Below are positions 17,243 to 26,088 of a stretch of DNA of 33,540 nt, piece after piece. Below the pieces are notes generated by a model. The model saw only the letters and a program-made list of their open reading frames with translations, was not told the DNA's origin and ran no database searches. Within the stretch, counting starts at the first letter, position 1, and every line of letters starts with the position of its first letter. Source of the stretch: JBFXDI01 sp050181295 (GTDB lineage: Bacteria > Pseudomonadota > Alphaproteobacteria > Rhizobiales > Aestuariivirgaceae); assembly GCA_050181295.1 (NCBI GenBank), contig JBFXDI010000031.1, forward strand, positions 1 through 33,540, in the 5' to 3' direction. Position numbers and translations under genes: made by a program.

Positions 17243-17902
17243 ATGAACATGCTTGGCGCGAAAGCGCCCGACTATCTCAATCCGGGCGTGCCCGGCGGCT
17301 TGCCGCTGGTGGATGTGCCGCTGGTGGTGGCGACGGACGAAGCTCTCAAAGGTTATGGAAGGCTCACCGAGAGCCGGGATCATCCGGTCGAGATCGTGCG
17401 CTGGCCAGCCCCGGGCTGGCGGCCGGTCGATCCCGACACGGGCGATGAGGCCGGCACGACGGAAGGCATCTTCGAGTGCGAATGGAAGGGCGATGTGCTC
17501 TACGGCCGCAACGACGCCGTCGGGGGGCACTACGTCCTCGGCTGGTCGAAGGATCCGGCGGTCGCCTCGCCCGAGGGCGGCGAAAGCGAGCAGAGCCAGG
17601 TGCTTCTGTGGCACGCCAACTACCATCCGGACGGCGGGCAGCTCTTCTTCCCGCTCGAGCGCCGGCTGTTCGTCGTCCCGCTCGCGCTCCCGGGCGACGA
17701 CGTGAAGCCTGAAAACTTCGTGGCCTTCTGGCTCGACGGCTCGAAGGGCCTCTACATCCATCCGAGTATCTGGCACGAGGGCATCTTCCCGCCCGCCCGC
17801 GGCCGGTTCTTCGACAAGCAGGGCAGGGTGCATGCGCGCGTGTCGGTCGATTTCGCGCGTGAGTTCGGCTGTCTTCTCAGGGTTCCTTTGGCACGCACAT
17901 GA
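17243..17902 (+). CDS. Ureidoglycolate lyase-like protein (PF04115-like)
   Basis: This 219-residue protein resembles the beta-barrel ureidoglycolate lyase fold. It shows LPLVDVPLVVATDEALKGYGRL near the N-terminus, a metal-site-like HANYHPDGGQLFFPLE (about 131-147) and WHEGIFPPARGRFFDKQGRVHARVSVDFAREFG at the C-terminus. True ureidoglycolate lyases are about 160-180 residues, so this is longer. No purine-catabolism genes are adjacent, so a different reaction in the neighbouring imino-acid cluster is likely. Its TGA overlaps the ATG of the enolase-superfamily gene (ATGA), implying coupled translation. Confidence 0.55.
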   Translation: MNMLGAKAPDYLNPGVPGGLPLVDVPLVVATDEALKGYGRLTESRDHPVEIVRWPAPGWRPVDPDTGDEAGTTEGIFECEWKGDVLYGRNDAVGGHYVLGWSKDPAVASPEGGESEQSQVLLWHANYHPDGGQLFFPLERRLFVVPLALPGDDVKPENFVAFWLDGSKGLYIHPSIWHEGIFPPARGRFFDKQGRVHARVSVDFAREFGCLLRVPLART

Positions 17903-19002
17903 AGATCACACGCATTCTCGCCTGGCAGGTCGACCTCCCGATCAAGGAGGGCCGCTATGCCTGGTCCAACGACAACGCCGTCGAGCTCTTCGACTCCACC
18001 GTCGTGGCGGTAGAGACCGACGCCGGGATCACCGGCTACGGCGAATGCTGCCCGCTGGGCGCTTCCTACCTGCCTGCCTATGCGGCGGGCGTGCGCGCGG
18101 GGCTCAAGGAGATTGCGCCCAAGCTCATCGGGCTCGACCCGACCAATCTCGGTGTCCTCAACCGGCGCATGGATGCGGTGCTCAGGGGGCACGCCTACGT
18201 CAAGGCGCCGCTCGATGTCGCCTGCTGGGACATTCTCGGCAAGGTCTCCGGGCTTCCGGCCTATGTCCTGCTCGGCGGATCGGAGCAGGCGCAGGTGCCG
18301 CTCTACCGCGCCATCTCGCAGGAAGACCCGAAGGCCATGGCGAGGAAGATCGGCCGCTACCGGCGCGAGGGCTACCGCAAGTTCCAGCTCAAGGTCGGGG
18401 GCGATGCCGACACCGACATCGAGCGCATCCGCGCCTGCAGCGACGTGCTGAAGCCGGGCGATGTGCTGGACGCCGACGCCAACACCGGCTGGACAATGCA
18501 CGAGGCGGCGCGCGTCGTGAACGCCGTGCATGACATCGACGTCTATATCGAGCAGCCCTGCCGCACCTACGAGGAGTGCCTCGCCGTGCGCCAGCGCACG
18601 AGCCTGCCCTTCATCCTGGACGAGAACATTGACGGGCTGGAGATGCTGACGCGCGCCAATGCCGACGGGGCCATGGACGCGATCAATCTCAAGATCTCCA
18701 AGGTCGGCGGGCTCACCAAAGCCCGCCTCATGCGCGACTTCTGCGTGGCCAAGGGGCTTGCCATGATCATCGAGGACACCTGGGGCGGCGACATCGTGAC
18801 GGCCACCATCGCCCATCTTGCCCGTTCGACGCCGGCTGAGTTCCTCTTCGCCGCGACCGACTTCAACAGCTACGGCACCAAGGACATCGCCGAGGGCGCG
18901 CCGAAGCGGCAGGGCGGCCTCATGACCGCGCCGGAGCGTCCGGGCCTCGGCTTCGAGCCGCTGATGCACGTGCTCGGCAAGCCGGTGCTGAGCGTGGGCT
19001 GA
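17899..19002 (+). CDS. Enolase-superfamily dehydratase/racemase (mandelate racemase/muconate lactonizing subgroup), probable cis-3-hydroxy-L-proline dehydratase type
   Basis: This 367-residue protein has a capping N-terminal domain (about 1-125, with GYGECCPLG) and a TIM barrel. The first general base is likely K165 in KFQLKVGG. Metal ligands are D191/D193 (DADANTGW), E218 (YIEQPC) and D241/E242 (ILDENIDG). The second base is likely K265 in INLKISKVGG. Two opposed lysines are typical of the MLE-like racemases and of the cis-3-hydroxy-L-proline dehydratase described in the enolase superfamily. The adjacent proline-racemase family gene supports a hydroxyproline- or proline-betaine-related substrate. 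Other MLE subgroup racemases remain possible. Confidence 0.75.
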   Translation: MKITRILAWQVDLPIKEGRYAWSNDNAVELFDSTVVAVETDAGITGYGECCPLGASYLPAYAAGVRAGLKEIAPKLIGLDPTNLGVLNRRMDAVLRGHAYVKAPLDVACWDILGKVSGLPAYVLLGGSEQAQVPLYRAISQEDPKAMARKIGRYRREGYRKFQLKVGGDADTDIERIRACSDVLKPGDVLDADANTGWTMHEAARVVNAVHDIDVYIEQPCRTYEECLAVRQRTSLPFILDENIDGLEMLTRANADGAMDAINLKISKVGGLTKARLMRDFCVAKGLAMIIEDTWGGDIVTATIAHLARSTPAEFLFAATDFNSYGTKDIAEGAPKRQGGLMTAPERPGLGFEPLMHVLGKPVLSVG

Positions 19003-19079
19003 TTGGAGGGGCGGCACCCGCCGCCCGAAGAAGCAGGTGCGCGAGGGCGCGCGCCCTCCGAGATCTTCAGGAGGATCAT

Positions 19080-20120
19080 TTGCAGGCGCAACGCGTGATC
19101 ACGGTCGTCGGGGCCCATGCCGAAGGCGAGGTCGGCCGCGTCGTCACGGGAGGCGTCCTGCCGCCGCCAGGCGACACGATCCTCGCCCAGCAGCAATGGC
19201 TCGAGAAGCACGGCGACGACTTCCGGAAGTTCCTGCTCTACGAGCCGAGGGGCGGCGCCTTCACGCATGCGAACCTGGTGCTGCCCGCGAAGCATCCGGA
19301 CGCGCAGGCCGGCTTCATCATCATGGAGCCCGCCAACTACGTGCCGATGTCGGGCTCGAACTGCATCTGCACGGCGACGGTCCTCCTTGAGACCGGCATG
19401 ATCCCGATGCGGGAGCCCGTGACGCGCTTCACGCTCGAGGCGCCGGGCGGGCTCGTTCCGGTGGTGGCGGAGTGCGAGGGCGGGCGGGTGAAGCGCGTCA
19501 AGCTCACCAACGTGCCGTGCTTCGCCTCGCATCTCGATGCAACCATAGACGTGCCGGGCGTCGGCAGGCTGACGGTCGACGTCGCCTATGGCGGCGCCTT
19601 CTTCCTCATGGTGGACGCGCGCCAGTTCGGCTTCCGGATCGTGGCGGAGGAAGCGCGGAAGATGGTCGAACTCGGCGAGGCCATCAAGGAGGCGGCGAAC
19701 GCGCAGCTCAAGGTGCGCCACCCCGAGAACCCCGCCGTCAACGAGATCGTCTTCACCGAGTTCACGCTGCCGATCGAGCAAATCGACGGCGAGCCGCACG
19801 GCCGCAACACGGTCGTCATCTCGCCCGGCAAGCTCGACCGCAGCCCGTGCGGCACCGGCACCTGCGCGCGGATGGCGGCGATGCATGCCAAGGGCGAACT
19901 CGGCGTGGGGCAGGGCTTCGCCAGCCGCTCGGTCATCTCGTCCCGCTTCAACGGGCTGATCGAGGCCGAGACGACGCTCGCGGACGGCACGAAGGCGATC
20001 CTGCCCTCGATCGCGGGGCGGGCCTGGATCACCGGCTACCACAACTACGTCCTCGATCCGGAGGACCCCTATCCGACCGGCTACACGCTCACCGACACCT
20101 GGTACCGGGCGATGGAGTGA
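19080..20120 (+). CDS. Proline racemase family enzyme (hydroxyproline epimerase or 3-hydroxyproline dehydratase type) with Ser/Cys catalytic pair
   Basis: This 346-residue protein begins at TTG 19080, five bases after a perfect AGGAGG. The two catalytic motifs of the proline racemase fold are present, but the first is PMSGSNC, placing Ser91 where classical racemases have Cys (M-C-G-H). The second, DRSPCGTGTCA, keeps Cys257. Family members with Ser/Cys pairs have been reported with 4-hydroxyproline epimerase and/or trans-3-hydroxyproline dehydratase activity. Substrate motifs include a GGAFF loop (residues 171-175). It lies 77 bases after the enolase-superfamily gene on the same strand. Precise activity is not decided by sequence alone. 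Confidence 0.85.
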   Translation: MQAQRVITVVGAHAEGEVGRVVTGGVLPPPGDTILAQQQWLEKHGDDFRKFLLYEPRGGAFTHANLVLPAKHPDAQAGFIIMEPANYVPMSGSNCICTATVLLETGMIPMREPVTRFTLEAPGGLVPVVAECEGGRVKRVKLTNVPCFASHLDATIDVPGVGRLTVDVAYGGAFFLMVDARQFGFRIVAEEARKMVELGEAIKEAANAQLKVRHPENPAVNEIVFTEFTLPIEQIDGEPHGRNTVVISPGKLDRSPCGTGTCARMAAMHAKGELGVGQGFASRSVISSRFNGLIEAETTLADGTKAILPSIAGRAWITGYHNYVLDPEDPYPTGYTLTDTWYRAME

Positions 20121-20124
20121 GCGG

Positions 20125-20554
20125 TCAGCGCAGCGACGCCCACAGAAACATGCAGATCGCGAGCGCGCCGAGCGCTGTGCGGCTGGCGTGCAGGCTGGCC
20201 CAGCGGTCGATCAGCGCTCGGACGTCCGGGCCGACGGTTTCGGCATTCGAGCCCATGAGCCGATTGTTCAAGGGCACGATGATGAGCAGCGCATAGGGCC
20301 AGTTCGCCAACAGTGTTACGGCCCCGAACAGCCAGAGCCAGTCACTGCCTCTCCACCACGCCAAGAGGCCCATGAGGAAGCCGATGATCGCGAGCGGCGC
20401 CTGCATCGCGTAGCTGCGCTTGTAGGAGGCCTCCGTGCGTCAGCAGCGCGCGATCATCGGCTTGCAGCCGGGACGGTTGCTCGGCAAACCCGACATAGAA
20501 CGCCGCGCCGGTGAAGAGCGCCGAGACGATCATCGCTAGCTGGTCCGCGAGCAT
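20125..20554 (-). pseudogene. DUF1772 family membrane protein, frameshifted
   Basis: The N-terminal frame (from ATG 20554, MLADQLAMIVSALFTGAAFYVGF...DDRALLT) and the C-terminal frame (SYKRSYAMQAPLAIIGFLMGLLAWW ... to stop 20125) together make one DUF1772 protein of about 143 residues with four membrane segments. They lie in different frames; the break is at about 20431-20440, corresponding to a one-base gain or two-base loss. The family motif around SYKR..AMQAPLA is intact across the second frame. Homologues called anthrone-oxygenase-like are intact in related bacteria. The break may be real decay or a sequencing error. It borders an AT-rich acquired cassette. Confidence 0.75.
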
Positions 20555-20592
20555 CAGCTATCTCGATCTGCCTTATGTTCGGAGCCCTTACA

Positions 20593-21079
20593 CTACTTGC
20601 GTTTAAACCATTTGCTTGGTTCTTTTCCGCAAACGAATTCCACTATTACGCCATTGTCTGTTAATGCGGAAAGGAAATCTATCCAATCAGAGTCAGTTGC
20701 ATTTACTACGGTAGCGTTACCTTTTCTTGAGAGAGCAACAAACTTCATATCATTGGGATCAAACTTAACCAATCGTGCGTCTTGGGGAAAGTCTTTGAAG
20801 TTACCTTTTGCATCTTTCTGCAAAGTGTAGCGTTTCACTTTACTGGAATAGTCCGTTAGTGCAGTGTAAAAAAAAACGATCCCCTACGCCGGGCTGACCT
20901 CTAGCAAGACAATATTTTGCATACTCGTCCAATATCTCGCCATTATCATCCAGTAAAATTGTTCCCCTTTTTAAAATTATGCTAAGGCACTCTATCGCAG
21001 CCAGCCGGCATTCGTCACAAGCATTGGTTTGCCGACCGTTCGCGACGACAAGTACATTGGTGTCGATCACGCGTTTCAT
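20593..21079 (-). pseudogene. PIN-domain nuclease partner of the AAA ATPase, frame broken at a T9 run
   Basis: The first frame (ATG 21079) begins MKRVIDTNVLVVANGR with the PIN hallmark D6 and continues with GEILDEY to GVGDRFF. It then meets nine T (plus-strand A run at 20868-20876) and soon stops at 20840. Removing one T joins it to YTALTDYSSKVKRYTLQKD and the second frame, which carries the remaining PIN acids in FDPNDMKFVALS and NATDSDW and ends at 20593. The joined protein would have about 160 residues. PIN domains are metal-dependent RNases. The gene directly follows the ATPase gene (adjacent stop and start), so the two form a module. Base composition is strongly AT-rich. Confidence 0.75.
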
Positions 21080-22431
21080 TAGGCGGATTTGCGGCCGCGT
21101 TTGATTCTTGCTTTTTCGGCCGCGTATGTTTCACTAAAAGCATCGCCCATAAATTTTTTTGGCCAATTTGTGATGTTCCCTAAAAGATCCAGGTCCAATT
21201 CTTTTGCTGAACTCGATGATCTTTCATACTCGCAAAAATACATTCTTACATCTCCAGAATCGATTTTTCCTTCAGCTATTCTCCTCTGTAGTCTAAGCAG
21301 AAAATGCTCAGAATGACTTTCTAAGATAATCTGAACATTTCTATGAACGGCAGCATTGATAATAACATCCGCCAGATTTGCTTGCGCTAGCGGATGCAAA
21401 TGAATCTCTGGTTGCTCAAGTATCACTGTGGAGTTTGACGGAACATACTGAAGAAGAGTAATTACAGGCAACACTTGAGACACGCCAAAACCTACATCCG
21501 TAAGAAGAGCTTCTGAACCATTCTCTCTTACTTGAACTTTGGCTTGCCACCTGTTTGAGCCTTTTGCAATTTCTTCCACCTTAAATGACCAAATTAAACC
21601 CATCTCAGCTAGCCAATAAGCGATCATCTCTTGAAAAGGCATCAGATGAGCTTTTTTTCTTATATTTCTCCTTTCCTCTGCAATAGTTGCAGCTAGAATA
21701 GCATCGATAGCTTTTTCACCGCGAATGCCTACGTCCCGAGGACGAGTGCGAGCCCACAGATAGTCTCTCTGAGGGAACTCTCTTAGGGGACCTAGATAAA
21801 AGATTGCGTCTATCTGTTCTTCGTACGCAGCCTCTAGGTCAGCGAGGAACGACGCGTTTTGAAAGTACGTACGCGCTTGATCTGGGTAAGCATATGATTT
21901 TATAGGGCCGGGAAGTTGCCAGGGTCGACCACGGGTTCGCTTAAATCTAAATCCCCCGCCTCGAGAAGAAAGAACAAAATTTCGCTCTCTCATCCCCTTA
22001 GTTGTTAATGAAACTGACAGCACGCCAGCATCGTATCTCAGATGTGTAGACGTTATATTTTGACCTCTCGCGGTAACCCCAGAAGAGGTATTTATGTTTC
22101 TGGCCTTTGCTAGAGTAGATGTTCTTTTTTTGCTGGGGTCTGTAATAGATAGTTCCTTGCCTGTCGAGTAGTCAATTGTCCAAACCAAATTCCTCTTCTC
22201 ATCGTGTTTGAATATCACATCTTTGTATGCGCCAAGTGTTGCGTATGGCCCATTTAAATCTAAGGCTATAGATCTGTCTGTTGCTTCTTTTGTTTGCTTT
22301 AGTAGGAGTAAAAATTGAATGATGCTTGATTTCCCGGACGAATTAACCCCAAACAAACCTGTTATCTTACCGAATTTTATGTCGGCAGATCTCCAAGTTT
22401 TGAAATTTTCGAAATTGAGTTGCGTTAGCAT
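21079..22431 (-). CDS. AAA family ATPase with DUF3696-like C-terminus (defence-like)
   Basis: This 450-residue protein of SMC/ABC-type ATPase architecture begins LTQLNFENFKTWRSADIKFG. It has Walker A GVNSSGKS (28-35), Walker B VILEQPEIHLHP (336-347) and a switch region ESHSEHFLLRLQRRI (371-385). The C-terminal LDLDLLGNITNWPKKFMGDAF matches the DUF3696 pattern. Such ATPases pair with nucleases in several prokaryotic defence and toxin-like modules; here the partner is the downstream PIN gene. The gene starts 27 bases after the argG stop on the same strand, so it could use the argG transcript. Codon use is AT-rich, unlike all flanking genes, suggesting lateral transfer. Confidence 0.85.
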   Translation of the reverse strand: MLTQLNFENFKTWRSADIKFGKITGLFGVNSSGKSSIIQFLLLLKQTKEATDRSIALDLNGPYATLGAYKDVIFKHDEKRNLVWTIDYSTGKELSITDPSKKRTSTLAKARNINTSSGVTARGQNITSTHLRYDAGVLSVSLTTKGMRERNFVLSSRGGGFRFKRTRGRPWQLPGPIKSYAYPDQARTYFQNASFLADLEAAYEEQIDAIFYLGPLREFPQRDYLWARTRPRDVGIRGEKAIDAILAATIAEERRNIRKKAHLMPFQEMIAYWLAEMGLIWSFKVEEIAKGSNRWQAKVQVRENGSEALLTDVGFGVSQVLPVITLLQYVPSNSTVILEQPEIHLHPLAQANLADVIINAAVHRNVQIILESHSEHFLLRLQRRIAEGKIDSGDVRMYFCEYERSSSSAKELDLDLLGNITNWPKKFMGDAFSETYAAEKARIKRGRKSA

Positions 22432-22458
22432 CCTGGCGACTCGATTTAGACTAATATG

Positions 22459-23670
<1,212 letters not shown>

Positions 23671-23750
23671 GACATTCCCGCTCTTGAAGGATTGCGTTTC
23701 GCGCGCGCACTATAGTTTCCGGCCTGCCCGCGGCAAGAGGAGGTTGCGAG

Positions 23751-24356
23751 GTGCCGGTGCTCGACTTCTGGCTCGAATTCGCCTCGACCTACAGCTATCT
23801 CGCAGCCATGCGCGTCGACGGCGTGGCGCGCAAGGCGGGCGTGGAGGTCAACTGGCGGCCGTTCCTGCTCGGAGCCATCTTCAAGAAGCAGGGCTGGGAG
23901 ACCTCGCCCTTCAACATCTTCGAGGACAAGGGCCGGCACATGTGGCGCGACCTCGAGCGGCAGACGGAAGCGCAGGGACTGGCCTTCAGGCGCCCGGACC
24001 CTTTCCCGCAGCCGAGCCTGCTGCCGGCGCGGCTGGCGCTCACAGCCTCCATCGCGCCGGTGAAGCCCTCGTTCTGCCGCGCCGTGTTCGCCATGGAGTT
24101 CGGCGAGGGGCGGCCGATCGGAGAGGCCGAGACCATGTCGGACATTCTCCGTCTCCTCGATGTCGATCCTGACCAGGCGCTCCGCGAGGCGCAGAGCGAA
24201 GGCGTCAAGCAAAAGCTCCGGGAGCAGACGGACGAGGCGCAGCGCCGCTCCGTATTCGGCGCACCGACATTCCTGACCCAGGACGGCGAGCTCTTCTGGG
24301 GCAACGACCGGCTCGAGAGCGCCGTCGCCTGGGCCGCGCGACAAGGAAGCAACTGA
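23751..24356 (+). CDS. 2-hydroxychromene-2-carboxylate isomerase family (DsbA-like thioredoxin fold)
   Basis: This 201-residue protein starts at GTG 23751 behind AGAGGAGG. The N-terminus LDFWLEFASTYSYLAA matches the HCCA isomerase/kappa-GST family, with Ser12 in the position of the glutathione-activating Ser of NahD-type isomerases. The C-terminus FGAPTFLTQDGELFWGNDRLE is the cis-Pro-containing thioredoxin-fold segment. The family performs glutathione-dependent isomerisations, classically in naphthalene degradation. No aromatic-degradation genes are nearby, so the substrate here is open. Confidence 0.88.
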   Translation: MPVLDFWLEFASTYSYLAAMRVDGVARKAGVEVNWRPFLLGAIFKKQGWETSPFNIFEDKGRHMWRDLERQTEAQGLAFRRPDPFPQPSLLPARLALTASIAPVKPSFCRAVFAMEFGEGRPIGEAETMSDILRLLDVDPDQALREAQSEGVKQKLREQTDEAQRRSVFGAPTFLTQDGELFWGNDRLESAVAWAARQGSN

Positions 24357-24390
24357 CCCACCGCTGTCAGTTGCGATCAGGGATGATCGC

Positions 24391-24423
24391 ATCGGCGGGT
24401 TCGACTTTGTCGAACCCGCCGAT
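24391..24423. terminator. Perfect 15-bp stem hairpin after the HCCA-isomerase gene
   Basis: ATCGGCGGGTTCGAC pairs perfectly with GTCGAACCCGCCGAT around a TTT loop, 34 bases after the stop. It is an unusually long perfect stem. Without a following T tract it may terminate in both directions or be a dispersed palindrome. Only one copy is in the window. Confidence 0.55.
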
Positions 24424-24473
24424 AACAACACGGCTGCTGTGGATCCGTGCTCTCCGCCCTCATGGAAGGCCTT

Positions 24474-24989
24474 ATGACTATGACGATTTCTCCATTTCTT
24501 GCTGCTCTTGGATCCGTAGGTCCTCCAGCCGACCGGGCGAAAGACATGGATCTCTATGGATGGCTCATCGGAAGCTGGGAGATGGACACGGTTCGCCACC
24601 TCGATGACGGCGCGATCCAGAAATCGACTGGAGAAATCCATTTCGGCTGGGTGCTTGAAGGCCGCGCGATTCAGGATATCTGGATCAGGCCCAGGCGCCC
24701 TGCGCCGTCCACCATGTATGGCACGACCTTGCGCGTCTTCGATCCTGGGATCGGTGGCTGGCACATCATCTGGAGCGACCCGCTCAATCAGGATTACTCG
24801 CGCCAGATCGGGCGGGCCGAGGGTAGGGACATTGTCCAGATCGGCGATGACGCGCGCGGTCTGAAAACTCGATGGCGTTTCACCGAGATCACTGCCGACA
24901 GCTTTCACTGGATCGGCGAGGAAAGATCTTCCGAAAGCGATCCCTGGCGGACCACATACGAACATTTTGCCCGCCGAACAAATCCCTGA
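24474..24989 (+). CDS. DUF1579-like hypothetical protein
   Basis: This 171-residue protein from ATG 24474 has GGAAGG upstream; GTG 24447 and ATG 24462 or 24480 are alternatives. The core is beta-rich and resembles small lipocalin/DUF1579-like proteins: LYGWLIGSWEMDTVRHLDDG, IHFGWVLEGRAIQDIWI, TTLRVFDPGIGGWHIIWSD, TRWRFTEITADSFHWIGEERS. The repeated strand pattern with Trp in GSW and WRF fits a barrel that may bind a hydrophobic ligand. There is no signal peptide and the function is unknown. The ABM protein gene follows after 71 bases. Confidence 0.6.
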   Translation: MTMTISPFLAALGSVGPPADRAKDMDLYGWLIGSWEMDTVRHLDDGAIQKSTGEIHFGWVLEGRAIQDIWIRPRRPAPSTMYGTTLRVFDPGIGGWHIIWSDPLNQDYSRQIGRAEGRDIVQIGDDARGLKTRWRFTEITADSFHWIGEERSSESDPWRTTYEHFARRTNP

Positions 24990-25060
24990 AGGGGACCGCA
25001 AGGATGGCGAGTCCGGCGCCGTCAGTTTCGGTTGGCCGTGCCCATCAAAGGAGGAATGTC

Positions 25061-25378
25061 ATGATCATCCGCATCTGGCACGGCTGGACGACGCCCCAGA
25101 ACGCCGACACCTACGAGCATCTGCTGAAATCGGAGATCTTCCCCGGCATCGCGGCCAAAGGTGTCGCGGGCTATCGCGGCATCGAGCTCCTGCGCCGACC
25201 CGACGGCGAGGAGGTGGAGTTTGTGACCGTCATGCGGTTCGACTCGCTCGACGACATCCGGGCGTTCGCCGGGGAGGACTACGAGACGGCCTATGTGCCG
25301 GCGGCGGCGCGCAAGGTTCTGAAGCGCTTCGACCCCACGTCGCGGCACTACGAGGTGCGGGAATCGCGGAGATACTGA
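25061..25378 (+). CDS. Antibiotic biosynthesis monooxygenase (ABM)-like small protein
   Basis: This 105-residue protein begins MIIRIWHGWTTPQNADTYEHLLKSEIFPGIAAKG behind a perfect AAAGGAGG, which decides the start over longer upstream options. The fold is ferredoxin-like: GYRGIELLRRPDGEEVEFVTVMRFDSLDDIRAFAGEDYETAYV is the typical ABM strand-helix pattern. Members are cofactor-light oxygenases or simply dimeric ligand binders. The size is as expected. A possible role as a stress or quinone-related protein cannot be read from sequence. Confidence 0.75.
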   Translation: MIIRIWHGWTTPQNADTYEHLLKSEIFPGIAAKGVAGYRGIELLRRPDGEEVEFVTVMRFDSLDDIRAFAGEDYETAYVPAAARKVLKRFDPTSRHYEVRESRRY

Positions 25379-25390
25379 TCGACCGCTAGC

Positions 25391-25482
25391 TTCGTCATGC
25401 CAGCGAAGGCTGGCATCTCATGAAGCGCTGCGGCTCGCGGGAGATTCACCATTGGACCCCAGCTTTCGCTGGGGTGACGAAT
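25391..25482. repeat. REP-type doublet (inverted pair of palindromic units)
   Basis: Unit 1 (about 25391-25420) has CGTCATGCCAGCGAAGGCTGGCA, and unit 2 (about 25451-25482) is its inverted, diverged copy with CCCCAGCTTTCGCTGGGGTGACG (each cited here by its core: CCAGCGAAGGCTGG and CCCAGCTTTCGCTGGG). Each is itself a palindrome, the layout of REP/BIME-type intergenic repeats common in Rhizobiales. A partial third motif (GGGGTGACA) occurs near 25524. Confidence 0.7.
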
Positions 25483-25534
25483 AGATGTCCACGAAGGCCC
25501 GGACAAGCCGCTTCGCGACTTCCGGGGTGACAGA

Positions 25535-25948
25535 TCAGGCTTGGGACGCAGCCCATGGGTCGTAGGTTCCGAACGACCAGACGTAGCCCTCGGGGTCGCG
25601 CGCGGTATAGTCGCGCCCGCCATAGTCCTGATCGCGCGGCTCCAGGACGATCTCGGCGCCCTCGGCCTTTGCGCGGGCATGGTGGGCATCGACATCGCGC
25701 ACCACGACGTAGATGGCGCTCGTGGGCTTTCCGGCCTCTCGCGGCGTGCTCACAAGCCGGCTGAACTCGGTCTCCGCCGAGCCCAGCATGATCATGCCAC
25801 TACCCGAAGTCAGCTCGGCATGCGCGATGGACCCGTCCGGCCCCTCGTAAACCGCTTTCACCGTGAAGCCGAAGGCCTTGCAAAGCCAGTCGATTGCGGC
25901 CTTGCCGTCCTGATAGCGCAGGGTCGGTATCACACTCGCGCCGGACAT
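25535..25948 (-). CDS. VOC family (glyoxalase/bleomycin-resistance-like) protein
   Basis: This 137-residue protein from ATG 25948, behind GGGAGAAAG, carries PTLRYQDGKAAIDWLCKAFGFTVKAVYEGPDGSIAHAELTSGSGMIMLG and ends with EIVLEPRDQDYGGRDYTARDPEGYVWSFGTYDPW. These are the two beta-alpha-beta-beta-beta modules of VOC proteins of the PhnB-like type (key motifs DPEGYVWSF, AHAEL). Metal-site residues His and Glu are plausible at AHAEL and DPEG. The role could be glyoxalase-like or xenobiotic; the substrate is unknown. It is convergent with the ABM gene across the REP doublet. Confidence 0.85.
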   Translation of the reverse strand: MSGASVIPTLRYQDGKAAIDWLCKAFGFTVKAVYEGPDGSIAHAELTSGSGMIMLGSAETEFSRLVSTPREAGKPTSAIYVVVRDVDAHHARAKAEGAEIVLEPRDQDYGGRDYTARDPEGYVWSFGTYDPWAASQA

Positions 25949-26088
25949 CTGCTTTCTCCCGAGAGATGATCTCCGAATAGGCGGCAGCAATGTGAGGATT
26001 TGGTGTCGCCTGCCAAAGGCGCGCTTCAGGAACGTTGTCCTCCGCCGCGCGTTGATATGAGGGTTGGCGAACACAAAGGACATTCACC

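Larger units (their letters stand above)
20565..22455. mobile_element. AT-rich acquired cassette (ATPase + PIN) between argG and DUF1772 gene
   Basis: G+C content drops sharply (by eye about 40% against about 65-70% outside) between roughly 20565 and 22455. The drop coincides exactly with the ATPase and PIN genes. No integrase, transposase or convincing direct-repeat ends were found. It is therefore called an acquired cassette on composition only, with approximate limits. Confidence 0.6.

Noticed and set aside
20565..22455. Integrative element with integrase and att sites around the AT-rich cassette
   Set aside because: No integrase or transposase frame and no convincing direct repeats at the two composition breaks.
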